Origin: Fasciolopsis buskii
Taxonomy: Eukaryota > Platyhelminthes > Trematoda > Plagiorchiida > Fasciolidae
Length of the DNA stretch: 64,000 bases
Assembly (NCBI GenBank): GCA_008360955.1
Contig: LUCM01002853.1
Span: 373,751-437,750, forward strand
Reading direction: 5' to 3'
A program made the position numbers and the translations under genes. The notes beneath the pieces were generated by a model that worked only from the letters and a program-made list of their open reading frames with translations, was not told the DNA's origin and did not search any database. Positions 11,104 through 22,200 of the stretch are shown here, one piece after another; position 1 is the stretch's first letter, and each line of letters opens with the position of its first letter.

Positions 11104-11519
11104 GTTAGTAGCTTCCATGAGTCGTTATAAGAGAAGTCCAAAAGTGACGAGAATGGCGTTCATCAGCAGTAGTCTTAAGTGAGCACTAGATAAATTATGG
11201 TTAGCTAAAATTCGATATTCGGTAGGTCTGCAGTCCCGGTCATTATCTTCTAATTGCCATAAGTTAATAGTTTTCATTCTTTCTTATCAATATTTCACAA
11301 TATGCGTGTATTCGCAATGTATATTCAAATTGTATATTATGTATTTTGTACAAATCTGAGTATATATTCGTGCCACCGGAATCACGGTAAAGGACGAAAA
11401 CAATGAGCGAAAAAGAGGGAAGGGGAAGGGACAACGTGTGTGGTTCGTAACATATGGTAGTTTTTCTATTTTCCACCTCCATATTACCGACTGTTTATTG
11501 TTATCCACGATACTACCCG
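11104..11519. other. no recognisable gene
   Basis: AT-rich. Two overlapping minus-strand frames near 11264-11508 look like low-complexity shadows. Confidence 0.35.
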
Positions 11520-11960
11520 GTTACCCAAACCATAGTAGGTGGTTGACTTAAGGTACCCCACCCCGAGCCAAAAAGACAGCAGGGGGATCTGAGGGTTACG
11601 TTACCCACTGGGGGGCCGGTGACTGACTACTCAGCCCATGCGCCTTTCGGAAAGGGTTAGACATACTGATTACTCAGTCCACCCCTTCGCCAATGATGCC
11701 AGCGAGCGTACAGTCGTACGGTTTGTACGCTGTCCATACTTGGTTTGGGACCAGGGTCTAGCTCACTGACTGACTACTAATGGTCCGTCATTCGGTAGAA
11801 GGCGTCGGGCATTCGCCTTCGTCCTGATGTTTCAGTGAGAACACCTCGGTCACGGGAAGTCAGTGCATAGACTTTTCCCAGAACCACCTATTTGAGGCAA
11901 AGGTTGTTTGGGATCATTTTGAGAGGTGTTCAGGGCAAGTCCCCAATATGGAGCGCGAGA
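11520..11960. other. GC-rich unassigned block with reiterated motif
   Basis: Compared with its surroundings this block is rich in G and C (for example ccaccccgagcc and ggggggccgg). It contains three variants of a ctgactactcagcc-like motif, near 11620, 11660 and 11767, and a palindrome-like gcgtacagtcgtacggtttg near 11707. It holds no long frame. It could be a repeat family or a transposon terminal region, which I cannot decide. Confidence 0.45.
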
Positions 11961-12079
11961 CACCCACCTCTTATCATGATGAGGCATTTGGACTGTTATG
12001 TTAAGTGCACCGCTGATACTGATAATGGTACATGGTTTGAGTTACTTGCGTTACTTGCAACTGATGCTGAGACGTTTCC

Positions 12080-12250
12080 CGGCGGTGGCCAAGCGGATAA
12101 GGTCGTGGCGTTTAGACGTTTGGTCGCGAGTTCGAATCCTCCCACTGCCGGTCAACTTACCCACCTGACAGTCCTCTGTTGGCCGCGGCCTCCTGCCTGA
12201 AGAATAATGTACAGTTATTTCATTAATAAGGGAACGAAAAGATAAAAAGG
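12080..12250 (+). mobile_element. SINE family 1, well-preserved copy
   Basis: The tRNA-like head has an A-box region (ggcggtggccaagcggataa) and B-box gagttcgaatcct, closing with ccactgccgg, which pairs with the head start as an acceptor stem would. The length between boxes suggests a Leu or Ser-type source. A shared tail follows (cctctgttggccgcggcc, then atgtacagttatttcattaa) and an A-rich end (gaaaagataaaaa). It is not a functional tRNA, because the long 3' tail is part of the repeat. The open frame here on the minus strand is a shadow. Confidence 0.85.
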
Positions 12251-13340
12251 CTGTTTTTTTCTCCCATGCAATGTAATATAATACTGTCAGTTTATTAGCT
12301 ATATTACACAACATGTAGCAATTGCAAGTATTGCATTCTGTTGTTCTGTCCAGTTCGGGCTGTATTTTTCTCATTTCAGTGCTTTGTTCGTCATATTTGC
12401 ACCACAGTGTGTCATTCAATTATACTTGATTTGAATTAAAAAGAGGTGATGTTTTATAACGGAGAAAAGGGCAACGGGCGTCTGCTCTATTTCGGCCGCA
12501 AATCTTCAATCGATTCTGTCTCGTGGCCTCCGTCTCCAGTTCTCACTATCTCTAGTTAGAAAAATCAAGTTGGGGAGATAAAACAGTTCGTTTATTTACC
12601 AAAATCGAATTGGTTATATTGGTTTTCAGTGATCAACGTTCACTGGCCGATTCTTTTAGCTGGCCGATTTTGTCTAGCGTTATTTATCGACTTTCTCATC
12701 CTTTTCGCTTGCGTTATCGATTGACCTAATCGATGTGATGTCGGCGCAGAAGTACTGATCACTGACCAGAGTAATGGATAAACCAAATCAAAATGCATTA
12801 CCCTCACAGGGGTGAAATAAGGATGGGCAACATAGAAGACGTTCGACCAGTAGTGCAACTCAGTTCACCTACAGTTGTAGCAACAATTAACACTGAGTCG
12901 ATATGCTCTGGTTTTTGTTACAGTGGCACAACATCAACTGATCAAGATCAAAGAGTTAGGAGAACTTAAGGCAGTAAGTAATATTTGTGCAAATGAGGGA
13001 AAATTTCGTATACAGGTGTGCTGCTGACCTATCGTTGAATTCAGTTTGTGTCTATCCTGGTCAGTTCACAAACAGCAATATGCATAATTTTATTCATGAA
13101 GGATGTCACAGCGTACTGAAGAGGTCTACTAGGTGGGGAAGTTGATGGTCGATGGGACGGTTTGTATTCGTTCGCTTCAGAGCAGAACGTCGTGATCTTG
13201 ACCGCTTGATTACCAGTGGTAGATGTTTCTGCATCCTTTCGCCATATCATTAATTGAAGGTCTCTCCCCATTTTCTGATCACTCTCTACCTTGGAAAAAA
13301 GCGTACACCTCGAAGGAGCAAAACATCCCAAGTCGGCGAT
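12251..13340. other. no recognisable gene
   Basis: AT-rich sequence with no supported exon. A short palindromic stretch with ttatcgattgacctaatcga occurs near 12712. Probably intergenic. Confidence 0.4.
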
Positions 13341-13475
13341 CATCAAGTGGATTAAACATTTGCCACTGAGAAGATTAGAGGTTTGAATCTCAAATCCGCT
13401 GGTCACTGGTGGTACGCGGCAACCCCCCGTCGCCCGGCTGGTTACTGCACCTGATCTAATGAGACCTTGTATGGT
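13341..13475 (+). mobile_element. SINE family 3 copy
   Basis: Plus orientation. The head is catcaagtggattaaacatt, the B-box-like gaggtttgaatctc lies near 13378, then the family tail with cactggtggtacg and a distal tgatctaatgagacc near 13454. It aligns with the reverse complement of 17193-17305, which fixes both ends approximately. Confidence 0.6.
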
Positions 13476-13733
13476 TCCGTGCTACTCCAAGCTTTAGGAT
13501 CATGATTGCCGATTCCCCCTTTCCCCATGTAGTGAACGTTTTTGGTCATGGGGCGTGCATGCCAATTCCACTACGCTCATGCTTCAAACATGTCATAAAA
13601 ACAGCTGCGCTATCATTCTGACTCTAGACATGTTCTCGAAACTCTCAAAAGCTCGACATTGTTCTTGTTTTCTGGCTTAGGCAGTATGCGATCTGAACAG
13701 ATAGTACTGCACCTATTCTCAAGGGAAGATACT

Positions 13734-13868
13734 GCGGTGATCAAGCAGTAAACATCTCGGTATTTTAGCCTGAGGGTCACGGATTCGATTCCTCTCACTG
13801 TGTAGCTCTCTGTCGGCCGTGACCATCTTCCTGAAAATGGTGTGCCTTGTGGTTTTTTATTAACAAAA
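13734..13868 (+). mobile_element. SINE family 1, degenerate copy
   Basis: Head gcggtgatcaagcagtaaac, B-box cacggattcgattcc, and tail blocks ctctctgtcggccgtgacc and ttttattaac. It is clearly the same family as 12080-12250 but older. Confidence 0.65.
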
Positions 13869-15876
13869 AAAACCAAAAGGATGATGATGTGGTTGTAAGA
13901 GAGTAAAAGTGGACCACCTTAGCAAATACCACTCTTCGTGGCGATTTCGGTTGGAAGATCATCAGAAACGTGAACTTGCTTTCGGCGGTTTGTATGCAGG
14001 GATTTGAGAGAAATTCGAAAGCCCGCGCCATAGAACGCCTAACCGAATCGAGGGCCCTTTTAGGTAAGAGAATACCGAATTCGCGATCTGTTTGCGCTTC
14101 AAAATCTTCTGCATTGTCAAGTTATGGTTAGTTCAACCCTATTTGATTTCCACACAAACATCTTATCGGTGGAGAAAAATACCCGCGTTCAGTCTGGATT
14201 TGATATTTGCCAAATGGATTTACACGAGAAACACTTATTCTTCTTGCCAGCCGAGACAATTCCTGATTCTTATTAGTTCTGCGTTTTTCTGTGGCTGACT
14301 CCAGAAGTTGTGTTAACTCTGGCACTGTCATCATCTAAAACGGGCTGGGACAGCCCGTCTGATTCAGCAGTCCAGTGCCTTTCTAGCAGACCTATCTTTC
14401 GTTCAGTCTCCATTTCTGATGGAATGCTCACATATGCCTGCGTATTTTCTTAGATTATTGAAAGGTTCCTTTTGATAGTGAATAAGTGGAACTGCTCCGC
14501 CCAGCAATACAGACGATTTTCGCGAATGTGAATCTGTAAAACGTCGAATTCCTTGATCAGTTGCTCGTAGCATTCAAGACCTCACCTCCGTAAAATGTGA
14601 TCGTCTTTTTAAAACAGGATGTAAAACGATTAGATCGTTCACCAAATACTTTTCGGTTTCTATCCAAAATAAGCCTTTCTGGCACGGAATCAGGCACAAC
14701 ATCAAGGGTTGGATCCTCGATAGTGATGGTGATAGTATGAATGCCGCATTGATCCACCCGTATGAGGACACTTCACTATCCCATACACCGCCTATTGTAT
14801 CGGAAGTTAAACTTTTTCATCCAGAGAAAATATTCGAGCTCCTCCGGTTTCCAAAACTTGCAATAGTCGATCCCATCTCCAAACATTCGTCCTCAAACAC
14901 TTTATAAGAGTGCTTTCGTCTCATCGCTATCACTTCCTCTGAGCTTTGCCGAACGAACTTTCACCTGTCGTTTGTTCCTCTTTGCTTACCCCAACAGCCC
15001 CTTTTAGTTTGTGTATAGGATCATTTCTGTAATTGTTTTGACTGAAAGGACGATTTGGTTACCAGTTGCCAAATCACTTCGTTATCAACTTCGGATTTCT
15101 TCATGCTGCGCTGATTTCTCTTTATATTTCTTCTTTTCTTAATGCTGTGTCCAATCAGAGGTCCTTCTTGTTTTCTTCTGATAGGTTAAGTAAACTATAG
15201 AACTGTTCTTTCTACTTTGATCTTCAGCTTAACATGTGTTAGTGCTTTGTTTGCATCTACTGCTTCTCTCACCCGTCTTACTATAGTGCACAGCTGGTCA
15301 TTATCGGTGTCATCAATCTTTGAGCCGTTTGTCAAGCATTGAGGTGCCACAAGAAGCACCAGTCTGCAAGTGGTCTTCCCAAATTTTTCATTGGGAGATT
15401 ACTTTGGTCGTCTTCCTCTGTGAGCGTACATAGACAGTTTGCTACGAAGCAAACTATCATTGCTTGTTTCGCTCACTAGTATGTTTCCCTGGTTTGAATC
15501 TTTAATCTACGATAATCTTTCTGTGTCTGTTTGACGGAGGATAGCCTTTTATCGGCCTTGCTTCTATTCAAGTTTGCGATCTGCACCCCACAAAAAGTTT
15601 CCCATAGAAATTCCTGTATAACGCACATCCCTCACATAATGATCTGTCTTCTTGTCGTTCACACTCATCTACACTTTTGACGTTTCAACCGATTCCCTGT
15701 CGCGCCACTGTTTATCATAATTTTGTGGTCCAACATTTAACATGAATTGTGGTCGAGAGATCCAAAGTCATGGGGGGAACTACGTTCTAGTCTCCGCGGC
15801 TAAACACAATTCTTGCGTTTTACACTTTTGATGTGCTTTCAAGTGGGAAGTTGCTAGCTATTGCCTTTTATTTTCT
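13869..15876. other. no recognisable gene
   Basis: About 2 kb without a supported feature. Short frames on both strands lack recognisable motifs. 14900-15850 is pyrimidine-rich on the plus strand, which mimics splice acceptors. Confidence 0.4.
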
Positions 15877-16046
15877 TGGCTAGTGGCCAAACTGATGAGG
15901 TCGTGGCGTTTAGAGGTAAAGGTCGCGGGTTCGAATCCTCCCACCGCCGGTCAACTTCCCCACTTGGCAGCCCTCTGCTGGCCGCGGGCCCCTTTCTGAA
16001 AATTGATGTACATTGTTGTTTCATCAATAAAGTAAAAGATAAAACA
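15877..16046 (+). mobile_element. SINE family 1, well-preserved copy
   Basis: Head tggctagtggccaaactgat, perfect B-box gcgggttcgaatcct, closure ccaccgccggtc, tail ctctgctggccgcgggcc, and a 3' end atcaataaagtaaaagataa. It is nearly co-linear with the 12080 and 52548 copies. The long B-box match suggests relative youth. Confidence 0.85.
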
Positions 16047-17192
16047 TAAGAAATGTAAATGTCTGACTTGCAGGAATCTATCGAATAACACAATGCAATA
16101 CAATATGATAAAATACAAGATACTTTGCTTACTCCCAGTTTTCGTGACCTCGTTCTACTCAGCCGCTTTCTTACAAAGCCCTTCCCATATTTTGTAAAAT
16201 GTTCCACAGCTTTTACAACTTAATTCCCAACCTTTGTATTATAATTCGCTACCTTTGCAACATCGTTCGTCAATTGGATCGGATTGGTTGTTCGCTTTTT
16301 GCGTCATGATTGTTGCATCGCACACTTTACCTACTCATCGATGCACACACCGTACTCCACTACCTGCGTACCAAGTTATCACGCCAACTGACAACCGAGA
16401 TATTTTCGTGAATTTTGTTGCGCTGATCAGTGTCAGTGATCAGGGGAGCGATAACTGAGTTAGTAATATCACGCGCTAAATTAGCAAGAAGGATACATGC
16501 GCATTGCATTAGGGTGCACTGGTTGCCGACACATTACTTTCCGGTTTGCTTGCAGTGACGCATACCAGGCGGATCTTTTGGGAAGGACACATGTTAAACC
16601 AAGCGTCAGTTTGTATGAAAGACCACCCAAGCCGATCATTTCTTGAGTCGTGTTTTTTTGGGCCGCTTTCTGCGAAAAAAACGAAATACGTTAGATTCCG
16701 TTGCGCTCACTGAATGTCCGAATTCCGTTGAAAGCCCTGGGACCCATCTGAACTAAGCTTTCCAGTTGTAGATGCTAGTCCCGGAGCGTGTGCAATCTAG
16801 GAATGGAGAAACCGGCATCATTTTATATATTGCTACTAAGCCTGACGGATGCATGCTTTAGTAGTGTTGTGTTATTCGGTGTTTGGTAGCCTGCGTTGTA
16901 TGTCCGGCAAGCGTCGATCGTCAGACTGTCGAAGCATATCGGTGGAGACTGGTCATTGCGATCCAGCCAAGGACTCATTTTGAGTCAGTTACAAATACAT
17001 TGTGTCACTTTGTGCTGTTCCGACCGATAGGCAACAGCAGCAATGGACCACAACAAATTTTTGTCTTATGCTTGACAAGTTGTAGAAGCGGCACGCTCCT
17101 CATAACCGCTAGGGCCAATCACACGGAGAGGGCGAGGGGAAAGGAAACCGGAAACCTTGCCCCTGAAAATTGGAGTGGAATGGAACCACACT
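16047..17192. other. no recognisable gene
   Basis: No supported coding or repeat feature. Frames at 16234-16458 and 16883-17218 have no recognisable motif or paired splice sites. Confidence 0.35.
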
Positions 17193-17305
17193 GCGTCTCA
17201 TTAGATCAGATGTGGTAAAGAGCCGAGCGACAGTGGGTCGCCATCTACCACCAGTGTATTCGAACATCTGACCCTTAAGCCAACAGACTCTTAACCCACT
17301 TGACT
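17193..17305 (-). mobile_element. SINE family 3 copy
   Basis: On the minus strand: head gtcaagtgggttaagagtct, B-box-like gatgttcgaatac, tail block ctggtggtagatggcgaccc, ending catctgatctaatgagacg. It is the best-preserved family 3 copy in the window together with 13341-13475. Confidence 0.65.
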
Positions 17306-17599
17306 GCAGCTGGTCGTGTTATTCTTAAGTGCCACGTTTTCTACGGGCTGTTGGAAAATTTTATAAAGGCTATGGTCGTTTAAGACAATAGAGCAGTTTC
17401 GAAGCCTGTTAATTTTCTGACTATAAATTCGGGAAGGTAATGTTTCCGAGTTTTGGAAAACGGTTTCGAAGTTTTTGATGGAAAAAGGCTGTCACAATAG
17501 TTCCATAGTACTAAGCTGGTTGATTCTCGCGTGCTGTCAGTCCTAATTCGTGTGTGTTTTCTCGGTTGGCTTTTGAGAAGTCGACTTTAATATACATTC

Positions 17600-17830
17600 T
17601 CTGCATTTGGTCTAGGCCAACTGCTGATCTTCGACAAGAACACTTCTGTTTTTATTCTATTTTTTCCTCTTACTACTTCTTTTCTAAAGGGAACAACGAT
17701 GTAAGTCATTTTCAGAAACTTAATCGCAACCCGTTGGGTAAGTTGATCTGCGGCGGGGGGATTCGAATCCACGACCTTCGAGTTAAAATGGCCACGATGT
17801 GGACCATTCGACCACGGCACTTGAGGCCAA
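17600..17830 (-). mobile_element. SINE family 2 copy
   Basis: The minus strand reads a tRNA-like head with A-box gtggtcgaatggtccacatc and a perfect palindromic B-box ggattcgaatcc (near 17759), then a tail atcaacttacccaacgggtt and a poly-purine end (agaggaaaaaatagaataaa). The tail differs from family 1, but its atcaacttaccc block is shared, so the two may be related. The long frames here on both strands are shadows of the repeat. Confidence 0.7.
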
Positions 17831-19139
17831 ATTCCCCCAGAATTTTCGTAATCCCGTTGATTTTCGTGCTGGTTATGAAATTAATAGTTTTCTGACCGGA
17901 CAGTTGAAAACACCTGTGCGAGCGTTTCCATCTGTGCTCTTTTGAAACATTGTACTGTTCATCGCAATCTCGTCACTGTTACTTCACAAAAGTTTGCAAA
18001 TTCGCAGCTTCAAAATACTTTCGGAATAGACAAGATCACCATCAAGCTTACCTGGTTATGCCATCCTCATTCCCTGCTTCCCCATTTGTTATTTTCCGCA
18101 GTTATGAGCCAACCACGACGACCGTAATGTCTGTTGAATGCATGCTTCTGAATAGTCGGGCCAAATACCGATAGATTTTTCCCTTTTCCTCAGTTGGCGA
18201 ATGCGCAGCAGCGAAAAATAGATATCTCCGCTTCGGTCGATTTCCGTCGACGCGCACATAACCGCCCGAACGAACTGCATGCAAACGGTTGTTAGCTGGA
18301 TTTCATTTTTGTGGCGCATGTTAGGCTGCCATGTTCAAAGTACTCTCGGCGCCTGCAGAGCCTGAGTGCTAAAAACCGAGTTACCTGGCAAGCGAAGGTG
18401 TTAGCTAGAAACCAAATTGTCTGGGATGCGAAGTGTACTTGGAGAAGTGGAGTCTTACATATAGGTCTTTGGTGCACGGCAAACATCTGTCTTTGATCGT
18501 CCCAAAAGTTTTAGCTGGCACATTCTATTACCCGTTTTAATGTACCGTGCGAACATTGGAGACAGTTAGTGCTCAGGGTTAATTAGTGCGTTTGATGTTT
18601 GTTCTTTCCTTCGACTGGTAGCACCGTCAGATCACTGTGCCATCTCGTAATGATTTTCGACATTTTGCATATTTAGTTTATGAGTGGACCGGAGGTTAGT
18701 AATATTTTTCATTGAAAGGATAATGTAGATGTTTGGGTGAGTGATCGGTTGCGGTTGCCCATATTGCAGAAGAGGTTTTTCTTTGGGAATCCAGACCGGA
18801 GCCTTTGGTTCAAAAGTCCAACCCAGGAGCCCAAAGGATAGTAGTGGAGCACGGGAATGCAGCCGAAGTACTCTTGGGAAATCCTCAGGCTTGTCGTATG
18901 ACTTCGCTTTTATTCTTAGGCTGTTTCGTCTTCTGTGGTGCACTGATCAGCGCTCCGCCTTCGGCTCAATTCGGAGTGATACGCCATCCTTTAGACTGTG
19001 CGCTGCTCTGTCCATGTAAGCAATGGACGTTCGACGAACCAAAATTTTTTCCCCACTATCTAGAGCAACCCCAGGTGATAGCAATTAGCGAACATGTCCG
19101 CTCTCTCTAATATCACGAGAGTTCCTGCTAAGGATTGTT
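17831..19139. other. no recognisable gene; upstream of RRP7-like gene
   Basis: 18730-18960 is open on both strands and relatively GC-rich, but I recognise nothing in it. The promoter of the downstream RRP7-like gene may lie here, and no clear TATA box is assigned. Confidence 0.35.
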
Positions 19140-19178
19140 TCTTTTGTTATTTCAGCTTTGAAACCTTTTGATTACAGG
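19140..19178 (+). promoter_or_regulatory. candidate trans-splice or 5' UTR acceptor
   Basis: A pyrimidine tract tttcttttgttatttcag ends at 19155, 23 bases before the ATG at 19179. A second acceptor-like ttttgattacag ends at 19177. Flatworm mRNAs are often trans-spliced to a spliced leader close to the start codon, and either site would serve. A normal cis-spliced 5' UTR exon is the alternative. Confidence 0.4.
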
Positions 19179-19227
19179 ATGAAATCTGAGCTGAAGAGAT
19201 TGCCTCTTCAGATTGATGGGTGGACAG
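19179..19227 (+). CDS. RRP7A: RRP7-like, coding exon 1
   Basis: ATG at 19179, 16 codons plus one base (MKSELKRLPLQIDGWT), ending at a GTATGT donor at 19228. The phase 1 end joins the CC at 23061 to make an alanine codon. This exact phase fit is the main support. Confidence 0.6.
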
Positions 19228-22200
19228 GTATGTTTGAATGAATTTACTGCTATTTCATTTTTTGAAGCGATATATCTAAATAGTCAGTTATCCATGCACT
19301 TGTCTTATGAATCGTGTAGAAAGCTTTTCCACTAGAATCAGCTACTGTTATGATCATGGCTTATTGTACTGTATACAACTAAATAGTTCTGACATTATTT
19401 GACTGGGTCGTTTGAACATTCTGCTGTGGCGAACAGACCTTGGCAAAATTTGTACTTTGAACGGAAAGCTGTGGACACTTTCCTTACGGGGAGAATTCCT
19501 TCGTTTCTGTCTACCCCCATCGGCAGGTAACTCCTTGCCGGTGCAATCCAAACACTGTAGTTAGGTTTTCTGTTTCTCGCGTCCGGTGCTATGATTCCTA
19601 CTTTCGGATTAATCAGAATTAAGGGAAAATTATCCTGACAACTGTCTTTAAGGAACAATTAAAATCTCTGATTCTCCGATAAAATCCTTGGCTGCCGAAC
19701 TGTGACTGTATCGATAGTCGGGTTTGGACAAAAGTACAGTTTTCTTAGCCTTATAGGCAACCGCGTTGGACCTTCGTTCTGGTATCCATAATTGACTTTC
19801 AATTTTGGTCAATTCTAGTGGACTTATGCCAAGATTTCCCCTTGTCATTCTGTTCTGTACCGCAGTTCAGTTGCTTGTGATGTGTTTAGTTCGCATTTAA
19901 CCAACTCCATTGTTCGTGCCAGCATCGGTTGTGTGCAAGTGAATGGTAGTTTTCACTTATGAATGCCACAAGGTGCGAACACTGGTGCATGTAGGTCAAC
20001 AGCAGCTGTTTAGCTCGTATACTGGAAACCCCAGCCACCGATGTGTGCTGTAACACGACACTCGCATTCAAGACTCTAGCTCTGTTATCCGACCGACATC
20101 CCCATAAAGTCCTTCCGTGAAGTTTCATCTGCTTCTTTCTCAGGATCCTGAGGCTGCGACTTCCGGTGCTACTGGTGTTGGTGTGACTCTCAGCGAAAGG
20201 GCGGAGGCTGTATGGCTTCACTGGATCCCGGTCGACAGCCGGCCATGGGCAGTGAGACTTAGAGGTTGCTTCAAAGTTGACAGTCGTCACTTTGATAGTC
20301 ACAACTTGTTTGCTGTCTCTGTTTACGCCCACAGGTTGCAGTTCAAATGTAGTCAAGACCACTTTCTACCAAAAGTTGCACAACCTCTTACGTGAAACAA
20401 GGCTGGGTGGCATCGTGATTATGGCAAAGAGCTGAGTACTGTAGTAGGTCGGCTGTTCTTGAATAAGCCGCACTTAGAAAGCCCTTTTGTTCCGATTCCT
20501 GTAGTTGTGAAAGCAGGGGGCGGTTGTTGATTTTGTCTTCAGACCATCAACTCTTCCTTGCAAGTACGAGCTCCAGACGCTCGAATCGCCGTTATGCCAC
20601 CTGCTGTCCGCTCTCTTTGGACCAACAGCGGACCTAAATCAACTACCTTGATATTAGCTGCAAATGACGCGGCTGTATACAAGATTGCTATTCTTACTGG
20701 AGCACTCCACTCGACTATGATTACGCGTTAGTATGTTGTAGGCTGTCCACGTGCGTTATTGAGCGCTCAAAGCGCACAGTGCAACGTCAGCTCATTTGGG
20801 ACAAGCACACTAACTGGGAAGCTAGAATTATCTGCACCTCAAAACATCAGTGACCACTGGTCGCTTATCAAGAATGCTTTGCATTCTATTGGCTTAGTGA
20901 GTTGTGCTCTAACCCGTCGCGTTGCGACTACCTGAATTTCTGGTGATCATCTGCGCCTTCTTGACGCACGACAGTTCATCCCGGCTAGTGGCTAACATAA
21001 TGAAGCACGGCTGGTAACGAAGTGTGAGCTCCATGTAGTCATACGTAAAGATTGCAAGATCCGTTGGCCTCAATGTGCTTTGCAAACGGAACATATTTTC
21101 GCCATGGCAAATTCCCGTGGGTTGTTTCACCCCGTCCGAGCTACCGATAAGAAAGCATTAAGTGTGAACGGAAAGATCTATAAAACTGATGGTTTGTCTA
21201 TATACATTCTGCAACGACGTCTTGTACGCTGGAGGAAGCAATTTCAGACAATTTATCAGGTCTTCAGCATCGGCCCCTCCTGCAGCTGTTCCGGGCAGCA
21301 TCCATCGGCTTGTTGTAACAGTTCCACCAACTGAGGCGGAGATCCTAAGGTGTGCACTATGACACTGTTTGTTAAGGCATAAAGTACCTAGGAAGTATGC
21401 ATCAGTCCTCACATAATTGCTCTGTCATTACTCAAGTCGGGCTAGGGCTTATGACCAGCTTTCTCCGCCCTTCATCGTCTCCAGTGGAGTACGACAAGGC
21501 TGTCCTATATCCTCATTTCTTTTCAACTTTGTCATAAAGGATGTTCTGCAGGACGCTTTATCCGGTCTTTTAGACGGTGGAGTTGAACTTCCCCGCAGGG
21601 ACTATACCGATTATGTCGTCTTGTTGGATGACGATGCACAGATTATTCAACTGGCGTTAGACCGCTTGGTGATTGAGTTATCTAGGTACGGTGTGTGCTT
21701 TGTACCTTTAAAATGCAAGGTACTTGTTCAAGGCTGGCGGGAGCCTGCGTCTGCACTCTCTGTTTGTGGTGATTGGTTAGAGATAATCAACAGCTTCAAG
21801 TACCTCGGGGGTCTGGTCAGGCCTAGCGGAGGTGTTTGGGAGGAGGGCCACATCATGACTTGCAAAGACTAGAGCAGCTTTGACGAACCTGCGACACTTT
21901 TGACGCCGCTATGACATCCAGCTTTCTATGGAGCGAATGATGTTCAGTAGCACAATTCGCAGTGTTCTTCCTTACGGTTGCGAGACTTGGTCTCTCCGTG
22001 TTGAGGATGCCCAGTGACTTTCTGTATTCAGTCACTGATGTCTCCGAATCATTGCTCGAGTGTGGTGGAACCTTCGGGTGAGCGGTGACGAGGTATGTCG
22101 TCGTCTTGGGTGCGAACAGTTTCCCTCTGAATCGGTTTATATTGCCTTCGGTGGCTTGGGCATGTACTACATATGTCTATCTATAATCTACCTCTTCGTG

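Noticed and set aside
12080..12155. tRNA gene
   Set aside because: The head resembles a tRNA, but the same 170-base unit with tail repeats elsewhere, so it is a SINE.
12051..12419. 122-codon minus frame
   Set aside because: It spans a family 1 SINE in antisense. Similar frames at 15854-16207 recur because the repeat is open there.
17554..17895. 113-codon plus frame and 77-codon minus frame
   Set aside because: Both read through a tRNA-derived SINE and have no protein motif.
19886..20362. 158-codon minus frame
   Set aside because: It is antisense to the endonuclease of LINE D, whose plus-strand motifs are recognisable.
20405..20460. possible SINE family 3 tail inside LINE D
   Set aside because: Only a loose match (gattatggcaaagagctgag), with no head or ctggtggta block.
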